Shown piece by piece: positions 12,365 through 23,264 of a DNA stretch of 64,000 nt. The stretch is from positions 558,001 to 622,000 of the forward strand of contig MSJH02000812.1 of NCBI GenBank assembly GCA_001931875.2, given 5' to 3'. This DNA comes from Byssochlamys sp. IMV 00236 (lineage: Eukaryota; Ascomycota; Eurotiomycetes; Eurotiales; Thermoascaceae). The notes under the pieces are model-generated. The model was not told the DNA's origin. It made no database searches and saw nothing but the letters and a program-made list of their open reading frames with translations. How positions within the stretch are numbered: the stretch's first letter is position 1; every line of letters begins with the position of its first letter. A program made the translations under genes and the position numbers.

Positions 12365-12832
12365 GAACAGCTCATTGCGGGACTGTTTTATACTTATCTT
12401 TAACATACCATACCCACTTTCCCGATACGCCCGCCCTTGAGAATACGGATACGATATAATTTCCTACTCAGGGATAAATATACCACGGTTTTGACGCGGA
12501 TTAATTAGCACAACGGCCGAAAATGAATTGCCAATAATAACTAATAGAAGAGGATTCTTTAGGTCTTCGGGAACCCGTGTGGATCCACGGTGTGATACCT
12601 ATAGAGTACTAATTGAAAACATTATTGTCAAGGGCTCCTGGGTGATAATAATAATAATATGGGATTAAGGGGTCGAGCGCTAAAATGTTAAAGTTACTTC
12701 TCTACGGCCTAGGTAGCTTCGAGTGACTTGCTGTCCGTGAGGTATCCTTCCAACGATTATTTATAAATGCCTTGAGGCCCCCCCTCCTTGATGGTGCGTT
12801 GGGAGAGTCGCATCCTGCAGCAGAATGCCACC
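11683..12832. other. AT-rich intergenic region with assembly gap
   Basis: No gene recognised. It contains the N-run described separately and long A-runs. The last 150 bases should hold the promoter and leader of the arrestin-like gene. Confidence 0.5.
12295..12327. other. Assembly gap (33 N) inside a poly-A tract
   Basis: The run of N is flanked by A8 on the left and about 33 A on the right (12328-12360). The true length of the homopolymer, and whether anything else lies there, is unknown. Confidence 0.98.
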
Positions 12833-14128
12833 ATGCCTCTTACCATCCATCTCGACAACCCTCTCCCTTCATACTCCGGAGGCGAAACCATCCGCGGTCG
12901 GGTCACCCTCGAATCCCTCACCCAAATCGAAGTAAAAGACATCCGAATCACGCTCTCGGGAAAAGCCAAGACCAAGATCAAGAAAGTGAAACACGTCGGC
13001 GCCCCCAGAACAACATATCGCGGCAAAGCTGTACTATTCGAGAAAGAAAAGATCCTAGTCCATATCGATGGCACACTTCCTCCGCAGACACTCGAATGGC
13101 GTTTCGAATTCACGTTTCCTACACATGTTCAAGCGCGCTCGGGTAAGAGCCAGTGGTCAAGCCAAATACCGTTCGATGCAGAGTCAACAACGCATTCGTT
13201 ACCGCCGACGTTTATGGCGAATGTGGAAAATGAGTTGTGGGAGATAGAATCCGTCGTGGCGTATCAGATTCAGGTGGACGTGTCGAAGACGCAACGCATG
13301 CTTGTGGGGAGGAAATCGTTGATTTTTCATGAAGTGATACCCCTGACGTTCATACCGCCAGTTCCGTTCGAAGAAGAGAAAGGCTATGCGTCCGCATCAA
13401 GAATGGAGACGTTCACGATCAGAAGTCTCTTGTTATTACCGGAGAATCGAGGGAGGAAACTTGATATCCGGGAAAAGATGACATCGTGGCTATCACCGAG
13501 TCAGCTGCCCGTGTTTAAATTTCGGGTCATATTCAATTATTCCTCGTGCCTTCATCAATCGGATCCCATGGTCTGCACTTTAGATATCCAGCCTATGTTG
13601 GAAGACTCGACAGTTGCATCAGTCGCTCCCACGGTCTTCTTGAAGTCGGTTTCTCTCACGCTGCTGACTCGAACGGTGGCGTGGTCATCGCCGTCGATTA
13701 TAGGCTCCTTAGTAGGAGACGTCGAGGAGTCCAAGAATATTCTCTCGGAGGGATCTTTGCGAATACCGGCTACTGGTCAGATAGACATCAGTGGTGCATG
13801 CGGACAGATCTCTCTCCAGCATCCAGATCCGTCATTTTCGACGTTCAATATCTGTCGCTCATACAGGTTACATGCGAGTATAGTTCTGGAATGTGCCGAG
13901 AAGACAGTTACGTTCTCTGTGAGTGATGCTGACATTCATATACTGCCTGATAAGAGGAGTGTCGATGCTTCTGAGGCTGGAAAGACAAAAGGACATCCAT
14001 ATTCGGCTGGACGGGTCGAGGCGCCAATGGAACCTGTGCCTGAACTTGATAGCGATGGAGTTTCCCCCCCTGCTTATGATTATTCGTCCTCCGTGTCGGT
14101 TGCTAGCTGCGAAAAGGGAAGCTTGTAG
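12833..14128 (+). CDS. Arrestin-like (alpha-arrestin) protein with C-terminal PY motif
   Basis: 431 residues in one exon. The N-terminus (MPLTIHLDNPLPSYSGGETI, then a beta-strand pattern with GRVTLES and ITLSGKAKT) matches the fungal arrestin N-domain; a second arrestin-like half follows (strands around VFKFRVIFNYSS and a SVSLTLLTRT segment). Near the C-terminus is PPAY, the binding motif for WW domains of Rsp5/HulA-type ubiquitin ligases. Alpha-arrestins are adaptors that guide such ligases to plasma-membrane transporters for endocytosis. The ATG at 12833 is preferred over the upstream in-frame TTG-type start because it has a favourable ACC context and begins the conserved domain. The cargo cannot be predicted. 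Confidence 0.82.
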   Translation: MPLTIHLDNPLPSYSGGETIRGRVTLESLTQIEVKDIRITLSGKAKTKIKKVKHVGAPRTTYRGKAVLFEKEKILVHIDGTLPPQTLEWRFEFTFPTHVQARSGKSQWSSQIPFDAESTTHSLPPTFMANVENELWEIESVVAYQIQVDVSKTQRMLVGRKSLIFHEVIPLTFIPPVPFEEEKGYASASRMETFTIRSLLLLPENRGRKLDIREKMTSWLSPSQLPVFKFRVIFNYSSCLHQSDPMVCTLDIQPMLEDSTVASVAPTVFLKSVSLTLLTRTVAWSSPSIIGSLVGDVEESKNILSEGSLRIPATGQIDISGACGQISLQHPDPSFSTFNICRSYRLHASIVLECAEKTVTFSVSDADIHILPDKRSVDASEAGKTKGHPYSAGRVEAPMEPVPELDSDGVSPPAYDYSSSVSVASCEKGSL

Positions 14129-14709
14129 TAGTTATATCTAATATAAATCAAGTTGACATACTGAAAACCTAATATACGCTAAGAGTGACACGGCATGTAA
14201 TTAATGACCCCACTACACTATTAGAAGGTCTAGAAGCATGTGCAAAAGGACGATATACAAATATCTAACGTATTGTTATGCTCAAGACATATCTTGTTCC
14301 GAGTCTTATGTGTCTTGGTATCTAACAATGTTCAAGCTTGGACGCCCATTGAATAGTGTACAATTATCTACAGTGGGACTTGTCAGACCCCATGGATTAT
14401 TGCACCTGGAATGTTCAATACTGCGGAAAATATCCCATCATAAAACCTGTGTGATCCAGAGCCCTGGCCCATCTACCATTTATCCGTTCTAGAGTCTGGT
14501 AGTGAAAACAGGATAGTATACAGTACAAACGGGGACATCGCCGAAAAGGAAAACGTAAAATCAGTTCTGCGGGAAAAGGCACGTGGCAGGTATAGCAGAA
14601 ACCGCTAGGATATCAGTACATCAAGGGGCCCCGAATGGATGAATCATCGATCATGAACAGCATTTTTAAACCCCATTTTCAACGTTCCGTGAATTATTTT
14701 GGTGGGCGT
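14129..14709. other. Convergent intergenic region, no gene recognised
   Basis: 3' side of both the arrestin-like gene and the aspartate aminotransferase gene. An open frame at 14238-14492 has no family resemblance and no intron signals that improve it. Confidence 0.45.
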
Positions 14710-16310
14710 TTAGCCGGTGACCTTGTAGATGGCCTCGGCGAGTCTCTTGACGTTGCCGGTGGTGATACCAGCAACGGAGATACGGCCGTCCTTGGTAGCG
14801 TAGACGGAGTGCTACAAACAGTCAGTACGTAATCGTGATAGACTTGATCTGAAAAGAAAACTCACCTCCTTGGCCAGAGCGTCCATCTGCTCGGGCTTCA
14901 GACCAGTGTAGGCGAACATTCCGATCTGGACAATATTGGTTAGCACCGCATCTTTCTTAAACCATATCAGAGAAAACCAACCTGGCTGGTAATGTGAGAC
15001 CAGTCGTGCTTGCTGCCCAGGTCCTCCAGGTTCTTCTTGAGCAGAGCACGCATCTTGATGATGCGGTCAGCCATGTCCTTGACCTCACCGAGCCACTGCT
15101 TGTTCAGGGCAGGGTCGTTCATGATGGTCGAGGCGATGCGGGCACCGTGGATGGGAGGGTTGGAGTATAGAGGACGGGTGAGGATCTTGATCTGAGAGTC
15201 GACGCGCTTCTTCTCCTCGGGAGACTCGCAAACGAGGGAGAAAGCACCAACACGCTCACCGTAGAGACCCTGAAACGGCGTCAGCAGACTCAGAAGAGTG
15301 TTGATATGTCGATTGCACTCACCATGTTCTTGGCAAAGCTCTGGCAGAGAGCAATGTTGTGGCCCTCCTTGACAAAGTAACGGGGAGCAAAGGCATCGCG
15401 GTCAGCGTTTCCACTGGCGAAACCCTGGTAGGCCATATCGAAGAAGGCAAAGTGGCCCTTCTCCTTCACGACGTCGCTGATCTTGCGCCACTGCTCCTCC
15501 GAGGGGTCAACACCGGTAGGGTTGTGAGCGCAGGCGTGGAGCAGGATGATGCTCTGGGCCGGAGCGGCCTTGAGGTCCTCAATCAGACCCTCAAAGTCCA
15601 GACCAATGGTGTCCTTGTTGTAGTAGCGGTACTTGTCAACCTCGAGGCCGGAGTCCTTGAAGACGGCATTGTGGTTGGCCCAGCTGGGGGTAGGAATATA
15701 GATCTTCTTCGCGTGAGGGTAGAAACGCTGGAGGAAAGCACCTCCGATGCGCAGAGCACCGGTACCGGAGATGGTCTGAGTGATGGCAAGACGGTCCTCT
15801 GCGATCACAGGGGAGTCGGCGCCGTAGGCCAGCTTGGCCGCAGCCGCTGTGAAGGCCGGGACACCAGTGATACCGGCATACTCCTTGTCGAGGCGCGCGT
15901 TGACAATCTTGTCCTCTGCGGCGCGGACGGAGGGCAGGACGTACGGCTTGCCCTGGTCGTCACCTGTTTACGCGAGAAGCAAGCAATCAGACGATGGCTC
16001 CAGTAGTAAATAATAAAAAAAAAAGATGATCAAGATCTCCCTTACGGTAAGCACCAACACCCAGGTTGATCTTCTCCTTGAATGAGTCAGCCTTGAAGGC
16101 TTCCGTGATACCCAAGATGGCATCCTAGTACCATTGCAGTCAGCCGTCTGCGCTCATTAAGCATGTGATGATTTTATCATCCCAACTCACCGGAGGTCCC
16201 TGAGGGACACTCGACCAAGTCGAGGCCGGACGAACACCTGCGAGCAGGGTGCGCAGGCCAGACTGACGGGAAGCCGTCTGGCGGCTGGCAAGACGAAGGG
16301 TGGACAGCAT
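14710..16310 (-). CDS. Aspartate aminotransferase, mitochondrial
   Basis: PLP enzyme exchanging amino groups between aspartate/oxaloacetate and glutamate/2-oxoglutarate; part of the malate-aspartate shuttle. Six exons are needed. The third reads [32 protein letters not shown] (HNPTG binding-site motif) and QSFAKNM, where the lysine before [12 protein letters not shown] is the PLP-binding residue of class I aminotransferases. The last exon ends in [12 protein letters not shown] before TAA at 14710-14712. The first exon is rich in arginine, serine and leucine without acidic residues ([20 protein letters not shown]), a typical mitochondrial presequence, so this is the mitochondrial rather than the cytosolic isozyme. 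Start and stop fit the exon phases. Confidence 0.93.
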
Positions 16311-17435
16311 GGCGGACGTTCAAACAACCAGACACGATTAATTGGAGGCGACAAGAATCGAATAGACCACCAAGGAGATGGATGGAGAACTAATTGCACA
16401 GACCCGGGACTGGAAGAGAAAGAGAGAGAGAAAGAGTGAAAGTTGAGCGAGGGAAGGGAAGCTCCGGAGTAATAGAGTCGAGTCACGGAGCGGTGTCGCT
16501 TCGCGGCGTACCTCCAGTCTGAGCTTAGAGAGTCTCCAACCAGTCAACTAACCAATTCAATATTCACTAACTTACTTATTCACTAACTAACTAAGTTAAC
16601 TACAGCTTGACACGGACCTTAACGTTGGATTTGACTTTTGTCTTGTGTCCGGTGAGCGCACAACGGGAAAAGTGTCGATTCTAGTCCAGCCAGACCAGGA
16701 GACAAAAAAACGCCCCCCGTGGATCGGCCAGCTCTCCGCACTCGCTCTCTGCGGAGAACAGTTGGACTGAATCTGATAGAGCCAGTCGAGTCTAGGTAAG
16801 AGAAACACTATCTACTGCTATGAACTAGTTACTGCTGATTGCTGATGATATCTCGATGAAAATTCAGATCTATTCTATCTACTACTCTCTGTGTGTGACC
16901 CGGGATATGCGACCAGGGAGATGCATAAACATCAATGCTGGACTCAACCATCACAAGCTAGAAAAGAAAAAGGGAAAAGAAAGAAAAGTGCCGACATCGT
17001 CAGATCTCCGAAACAGAACCCCACTCGCTTAATCCCAGCCTGGTTAAAGGATTGCTCCGTGTCTTTCTTCTTGCGACAGTCGGGATTCGGGCCAAAAAGA
17101 GCTAATTGTTATTATGGTACATAGATATTATGGTTCTCGAGATGAACGGAGCAAAGAAAAAGAAAAAAGCAGAAAATCTGGGGAACCCTACCCATCGTCC
17201 ATCCCCAGCATTCTCTTTTATGTGACTAGGAGATGCAATTACGCAGAATAGTCTGATCTAGCCCGTGGAATGTATCCAGTGAAGCGTGTTTCGGAATGCC
17301 GCGCTGGGTAATTAATTATGTACAGGTACAGGTCATCAAGCGACGGAGATCCCGTCGTCTAGTCTAGCATTAAGTTATCTATCGCTGCTCGTCATCAACA
17401 ACATCCCCAGACGATCGTCGGTGTCTTCCCCGTCT
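16311..17435. other. Shared upstream/downstream region, no gene recognised
   Basis: Holds the promoter and leader of the aminotransferase (pyrimidine-rich on the minus strand at about 16410-16450) and the 3' side of snu66. Short open frames here have no support. Confidence 0.5.
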
Positions 17436-19472
17436 TTACCCCAATCTCACACCGGCCTGGCGGTTCCGACGGGCTGCGTCGCCCATCGCGTTGTTCATGC
17501 CCGTGTGCTGGCTGCTGTCCAGCGCGCTCATCGCCTCCCGTTTCTTCTCCTCCTCGATCTTCTTCAGGTGCTTCTCGGTCTTCATGCGCCCGCTGCCCTT
17601 GCCGTGGAACTGGTGGCTCAGGTGCTTGAACGCCTCCTTCTGGTTCATCAACCGACCATGCTCGTCGACGTACTTCAGCTGCACATCGGGCTTGTACTCG
17701 CGATTGAAGATCTCCGCCATCTGGCGCGATTCCTGCTGGTCGCGCTGCTTGTTCTCCCACTGAGCATACTCCTCGCGTTCCCGGGCCGACATGCGGTCCA
17801 GCTTGCCCGACGTGCGGTTCCGCTCACGCTGCAGCCGAGCCCGTTTCTCCGCTTCAGTCTCACGGCGGTACTTCTCCTGCAGGAAGCGCTGGCGGTCGCG
17901 ATGGAGGGAGTTGAGCTCGGTCGCATCCGTCTGTTTGACGAGACCGCGCTGCCGCAGCATCGACAGAGTGGCCCCCAGACCCTGGTCAAGCGTCGCTTCT
18001 TCGTCCAGACCGGTGACGCTGATCTCCGGCGGCACACCACCTTCTTTCTTAATCGACTCTTCTCTCTTGATGCGCTCTTTGAGCTCCTCCTCATCCTCGA
18101 CCTCATTGTAGACCCGTTCCATGTCAACATCAGGGGACTCTTCCTTGACAGACGGCTCCCGGGCCGCTGGGGTAGTAGAACGGCGTTCACGACGCTCTGG
18201 AAGTGTAGGTCTCTGTAGGTTGGAGACGAACTCGGAGGTCTCATCGATAACCAAGCCGGGCTCTTCTTCCTCTCCGGTTTCCATGGGAGTTTGAGACTCT
18301 TCTTCCCGGAGCTGTCGAGCAAGGTCCTCTGGTCGCATCTTCTTGCGCTTCTTGAAAGCGGCGCGTCTCTGCAGAGCTAGAGAAGCTTGTAAATCTTCGT
18401 CGTCGACGAAAGACGTCTCTTCACTGCGTTTACGGACTGCTGGTGCCAGTCCATTCGTAGCAGAGTCGACATCCATGGAATCTCCATTACTCGTAGCACC
18501 CGCTGGAGAGCCTGTAGATTCGGCAGTCGGGAAAATATCGTCATCGTCAATGACCCTTTGTCGGGTGGACTTGGCCTTCTTCTTCTTTGGCTTCTTGATC
18601 TTGACCTCGCTGATATCCATATAATCAGAAACCGGAGCGGCGGGCTCGGGAGCAATGTCCAGACTGATGGCGTGCGCCTTCAGCTTCTGTGAGACATCTT
18701 GTCGCTTGGCCTCTCGCTCCTCCGCAGTGGAACCTTGACCATCAAGCGTAAAGCGTTTCCGCTTCTTTCCCTCAATCTCTTCATCGTAGTGGCCCAGAAT
18801 GCCAGAAGACTCCTCTGTCGGATCATATGCCGTCCGTTTCTTCTTCAGCTCCAGTCTTTCCTTCAGCTTTTCCTGTTCACGCAGCTCGAGATTTTCCAGC
18901 TCATCACCCTCCTCCTCATTCTCATCGATCGTAGTATCCCTCAGCGTAAGAATCTGCTCTCCGCCGGCCTCGAGATCGGCGATTTCATGCCCGACCTTAA
19001 CACCAGCCAGATCAGCCGCCGTGTATTCCGCTATACGTTCCCGCTCAGCCAGTTCCTCCGCCAGCTTGCGAGCTCGCTCCTTCTCGATCTTCTTCTGCTT
19101 CTTCTTCGCCTGCATCAGCCAGGTTTTGGTATCGGTGCTCGCATCGTCCAGTTCACCAAGCGTCTGGCCCTCCAGCTGACGATTCCGCTGCGCAGCTTCG
19201 CGGGCTCTCTTGATCGCGGCGTTCTTCTCATCACGTCTGCGCTTTGCGTCTATTTCCTCCTGGTGTTTCCGCCAGTTGTCACCAGCCTGCGCAGAACGCG
19301 ACTCGAGTGTACTACCGGGGTCTTCTTGCTCAGAGCCCGAGCCTGCATCGTCGGACTTGGACTCCTTGAACGTCAGACCGGTGGCGGGGGCAGCACCGGG
19401 GACAGGAAGGGGTTTCAGACCCAGTGCCACCCGGATTTTGTTGTTCTGCTCGATCGAAAGAGCATCCGCCAT
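17436..19472 (-). CDS. snu66: Snu66/SART1 family U4/U6.U5 tri-snRNP protein
   Basis: Component of the spliceosomal tri-snRNP needed for its assembly and for pre-mRNA splicing in the nucleus. One exon, 678 residues. The protein is highly charged, with long coiled-coil runs (about 60-160 and 200-290), and has hallmark SART1 segments: LSIEQNNKIRVALGLKPLPV at the N-terminus, YDEEIEGKKRKRFTL in the middle, and the conserved C-terminal block around LKYVDEHGRLMNQKEAFKHL followed by HGKGSGRMKTEKHLKKIEEE. The start is the first ATG before the conserved N-terminal motif. Long open frames on the opposite strand are mirrors of its biased codon use. Confidence 0.93.
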   Translation of the reverse strand: MADALSIEQNNKIRVALGLKPLPVPGAAPATGLTFKESKSDDAGSGSEQEDPGSTLESRSAQAGDNWRKHQEEIDAKRRRDEKNAAIKRAREAAQRNRQLEGQTLGELDDASTDTKTWLMQAKKKQKKIEKERARKLAEELAERERIAEYTAADLAGVKVGHEIADLEAGGEQILTLRDTTIDENEEEGDELENLELREQEKLKERLELKKKRTAYDPTEESSGILGHYDEEIEGKKRKRFTLDGQGSTAEEREAKRQDVSQKLKAHAISLDIAPEPAAPVSDYMDISEVKIKKPKKKKAKSTRQRVIDDDDIFPTAESTGSPAGATSNGDSMDVDSATNGLAPAVRKRSEETSFVDDEDLQASLALQRRAAFKKRKKMRPEDLARQLREEESQTPMETGEEEEPGLVIDETSEFVSNLQRPTLPERRERRSTTPAAREPSVKEESPDVDMERVYNEVEDEEELKERIKREESIKKEGGVPPEISVTGLDEEATLDQGLGATLSMLRQRGLVKQTDATELNSLHRDRQRFLQEKYRRETEAEKRARLQRERNRTSGKLDRMSAREREEYAQWENKQRDQQESRQMAEIFNREYKPDVQLKYVDEHGRLMNQKEAFKHLSHQFHGKGSGRMKTEKHLKKIEEEKKREAMSALDSSQHTGMNNAMGDAARRNRQAGVRLG

Positions 19473-20333
19473 TTTGGCGGGTTGAATAATGAGGCTGGGA
19501 CGTAGGTTGGGTGAAGAGAGAAATATATCAACCAGAGACTGCGAGGTTGATAGTTAATGATCACTATCTCGTATCACGGCGAACTATTGTTACTCTAAGG
19601 CTTAAGCAGCCGCCCAGGCTCCAGGTTCGAATCGCCGAATATATTTTCCCGTTCCGATCCTAAAATAGACTAGCGCAGGAAAACTCACTGGCGCGGCTCC
19701 ACTCAAGGCCCCAAATAAAAAAGATCGCGTTTTCTCTTCTCTTTCTCTTTTTCTTTTTTTTCTTCTTCATTCACAACAAACCTACAGATCTGTGTCCTGC
19801 GATCCTGGCCACGGATAAGTTGCTTGCTTCTGCTTGCGACGGACTCTGTGTGTCCGGTTGATTGCTCGACAGTTCGACGACCAAGGAGCCATCACTACGC
19901 CTTTTTCAAAGGTGTAGGAAATGGTGTCAATTTCCGGTCGACAGATCTCAGAGCGAAGTCCAGCTCCGGTGCTTCACTTCGGTCTTGAGCTCCCTTCCTC
20001 TTCTCTCCCCTTACGGGGAAGGGAGGTTGGTGAGTTCGACTGGATGGCCTGGTTGCTGGCGGCGTCATATTCCCAGTCCCTTTGCCGAGGCCGTTGGCTG
20101 GTGAGGTTAGGGAAAAACCATGACATGCCAACATTACTTGACTTTCTATGCATTTTTGTAGTTCTGGTTCATATATTAAAATTATTTGAGCCTGTTCGTA
20201 ATTTTTGTCATCGTAAGAGTTACAAGCATCATGCTTAATGCTCAACTAGAGCTTTTATGGACAATAATGTTGTCAGGCCTATCCGGCCTCCAGCTCCATG
20301 ATAGCCATGTACGACCTGACCCAAAGTCACCAT
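19473..20333. other. Intergenic region between snu66 promoter and pth2 3' end
   Basis: Contains the snu66 promoter and a pyrimidine-rich tract (about 19735-19770). A GGTTCGAATC string at about 19623-19632 recalls a tRNA T-loop, but no tRNA folds around it. No gene recognised. Confidence 0.5.
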
Positions 20334-21109
20334 CTACAACAACTTCAAATGCCCCGTCACGCTATCGACCACACTCTTCGGTCCCAGTATTCCTAACACC
20401 GTCCTGCTACCACTGGCAATCTGCGTGCGGCCTGCATCCTGAATGACGCGAGCGCAGAGTCCCAGACTGAGCGCCTGCGCCTGGAGAAGCAGTATATCCT
20501 CTTCCGACTTCACTTGCAAAGCAACCTTTGCCTGGCCACCGCGCTCCCAACGACGGAGAATAGGGGAATTGGGCGAATTGGAAAGATAATATTTGTAGCA
20601 AGCGAGAGTGGCATGGCCGCATTGCGCGGCGATTTTGCCTATTCATCATAACGCAAGTCAGTATACTCAAAAGAATCAAGACCAGGCATCCAAAATCAGA
20701 TAGATAGCATAAGAGCTCAACCCAGTCCCAGAAACAGATCAGATACAGAAGCAAAAAGGGAAGAAGGGAAGGGCATACCCTTCGTCATACCCAAATCCGT
20801 CCTAACAACCAACACAAGCTTAACTTCTTCATTATTCCCTTCGAAATTCGCCAATTCTCCTCCCTCCTCCTCCTCCTCCTCTTCCTCTTCCTCTTCTTCT
20901 TCACTTTCTTCTTCATCCGAAGACCCCCTATGCACTTTCACATCATAGCTATTCGGCCAGCTCTTCTTCTGGGTCGATTTCGACGAGAACAGACCCAGCG
21001 CGGCGCCCTGTCCGATGAAAAAGCCCGTGACTCCAGCGACGATGGCTGTCGCGACGACGTAGGATGCTGTCGAGGACGTTAGGGGTGGTAGTGATGTTGA
21101 TGTCGCCAT
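20334..21109 (-). CDS. pth2: Peptidyl-tRNA hydrolase 2
   Basis: Releases tRNA from peptidyl-tRNAs that drop off the ribosome; the Pth2 class in eukaryotes is usually anchored in mitochondrial or other membranes. Exon 1 is 21109-20779 and exon 2 is 20638-20334, one intron of 140 bases, 211 residues. A hydrophobic segment near residues 13-40 (SYVVATAIVAGVTGFFIGQG) looks like a membrane anchor; an acidic run of about 20 glutamates follows; then comes the catalytic domain EVKLVLVVRTDLGMTKGKIAAQCGHA with the conserved lysine and QCGHA helix, and the C-terminal DAGRTQIASGSRTVLGILGP. The glutamate run is a repetitive codon tract and may vary in length between strains. Confidence 0.93.
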
Positions 21110-21637
21110 TGTATTGTATTGTATTTGTTTCCTTTCTGTCTGTGGTGCTTTGCTTTGTTTGGGTTGTTAAGTGTATGCGGCGAGATTTCGGCTGGGAGTG
21201 TGTTTTTAATTTTCGGCGGTGCTTTGGTTGAGCGGAAAGTTGCAGTAGTAGTAAGTAGCTTTGGTAGCTTTCGGCTCGAGATGAGGTCACTTTACCCGCG
21301 CGCTTCTGCGGCCTGCGCAGCTACAGCAGTAGAGTACATATGTGGGGCGATAGTTATAGCTCTAGATGATAAGCTACGTGAATAATATACTAGTTCATGG
21401 TTAAGCTATAAAAACAGATTTGAATTCTCCCTTTTTTTTGCCATTTCATAATGTCTACCGGGTAAAAGACAGAAAAGCGCAAGGTATATGTATCCAAGCG
21501 GTGTTTTCAATCAAGACATCCACGTTGAAAGCGTACACTGCGTCGATCCGAGCGCCCATTAGATAAATGCTAACCATTATATACAACATTTGTTAAAGAT
21601 AATATCGTCAGTATAACCAGCACCGGATAACAGTTGT
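21110..21637. other. Intergenic region, no gene recognised
   Basis: Promoter side of pth2 and 3' side of the next minus-strand gene. A thymine-rich stretch near 21430 is the only notable feature. Confidence 0.5.
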
Positions 21638-22515
21638 CTAGTTAGCGCCCCCAGCAGCTGGGCGGTTGGGCTGAGCGGGTGCCAGGCGACGACTCCTTTG
21701 GTACTTATTAGCATCATATCTCTCAGAAAATATGTTTAGGAAACAGGACACTCACGTAATCATCCGACTGAAGACACTGATACCGATCATAAAGAGCCAG
21801 CTGGGGATCAAGCTGAATCCAAACAGGACGTAACCCAGAATAACGTTGAGCCCGTACTCGGCGAGCCAGCCATCGGTAGGGTGGAAAGCGCCATCGTACT
21901 GGTCGAATTCCTCGTAGGTCTTCTCCGAATGAATCTTGTAGATGGTCTCGGGAGTGACAGTCGTAATGTTCAGGGGCACGATGTGCAGAGGTCTGGTCGG
22001 GCGAGCCTCGTCAGGCTGGGCCTGAGGAACCTGGAAGTGCCAAACTGAAGGAGCACCAGCCGACCAGATGGAGCACAGAACCCGGTCCTGCTCACAGTTC
22101 AGGTAACCCAGCTGGGGAGAAGTCGGGTCGGCAGCGAACAGGAGCACGGATTCCTACCCTCACTTGTCAGCTAAACTGGTCGCTTGAGTCGATCTAAATC
22201 GAAAACACATACATTGAAGGCCTTCTCGGCCCTCTCACAACGACCGAAACAAGTCTTGTTTCCTCCCGTCACAAAGATGAGCCAATCCTGCGCGGACTCT
22301 GTCGACGGCTCTAGGTTGGCTTGCCAGTTACTGATGTTGAACGGCGTCACTGTCTTCTCCGCGACCTTCTCTGCAGCCTTTTCGGCGACAACCGGAGGCG
22401 CCGGGACATAGGACTTGGCCTTGTTGAACCAGCCCTGTAACCGCTCCCCGAGGGGAATCTGCTCCTGTGCTGTCGCAAGGGCTGGGAGAAGGAGGAGAAA
22501 AGGAGAGAGATGCAT
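21638..22515 (-). CDS. Secreted-pathway, thioredoxin-like single-pass membrane protein
   Basis: 252 residues from exons 22515-22213, 22153-21756 and 21695-21638, all in phase. The N-terminus (MHLSPFLLLLPALATAQ) is a clear signal peptide; the in-frame ATG 26 codons upstream would bury it, so 22515 is chosen. A lumenal region follows with an AEKAAEKVAEK repeat and a thioredoxin-like block: WLIFVTGGNKTCFGRCERAEKAF, then VLLFAADP and an LNCEQDRVLC pair of cysteines. The first cysteine pair is C-x3-C (C89, C93) rather than the classic C-x2-C. A hydrophobic helix near residues 200-228 and a short basic tail (RRLAPAQPNRP) suggest a type I ER membrane protein. I do not know a characterised homologue; a redox or chaperone role is only inference. 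Confidence 0.7.
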
Positions 22516-23264
22516 GATGACGACGTGCGAGCCACCCACGGGATTATCGTCAAACAACAATGGAATGGGACAAAGAAAGAAAGAAGATATCAAGAACCAC
22601 CGATTACGAGCAGGACCAGCGCAACCTGAGGCAAACGGAATTTAAAAGAGCTTGGGACAACTAGTTAGTTAGTTAGGAACCGTGTCGCAACTTTGTAAAC
22701 AGAGCGCAGTTTCTCGCTAAGACGGACAGCTGGCTTCAGCGCGGGCCAAAAGGGGGATGGCGCACGTTGTCGGAGAGCGGGGAAACGAGCGGCCGTGCGG
22801 AGAGCTTGGATGATCGATTATTTAGTAGTTTACTATCTAGTTTACTAGTTCACTAGGTAAATAATAATAATAATAATAATAATCATACTTGGAGTATTGG
22901 CTATGCTGATTGTCCAGACTCCAATGCTATTGTGAGTCTCCTTGCTATCTATGTCGAGGTTATGACGCAGCCATGCTGGAGGAATCCCGCCCAAGAACTG
23001 TATCCTCAAGTACCTACTAACTAGGTAGCATACCTAGACATATGCGTGATAGATACCACCCAAAACACCCGATACGAACACCATGAGGCGAAATATGTAG
23101 GAATATCCACCTTGAGATAGTTTGTCCGCTCCCCGAAGTGGCACGCAGATAGAGGGGTAAATCCGGTAAACCTATGTCATCAGAACCGAGTCCTGTATTG
23201 TATGTACATACTACGATAACATTTCTCAGTACCATTTGAAACCGAGATAACGTATTCGTCGAAT
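22516..23264. other. Divergent promoter region with (TAA)n repeat
   Basis: Lies between the divergent thioredoxin-like and dehydrogenase genes. A run of about eight TAA units is at about 22859-22884. No additional gene recognised. Confidence 0.5.

Noticed and set aside
17421..19505. Several open frames on the plus strand opposite snu66
   Set aside because: Produced by the strong lysine/glutamate codon bias of snu66; the sequences are low-complexity and unlike any family.
19600..19650. GGTTCGAATC string like a tRNA T-loop
   Set aside because: No pairing T-stem, no D-arm/A box upstream and no T-run terminator; it does not fold as a tRNA.
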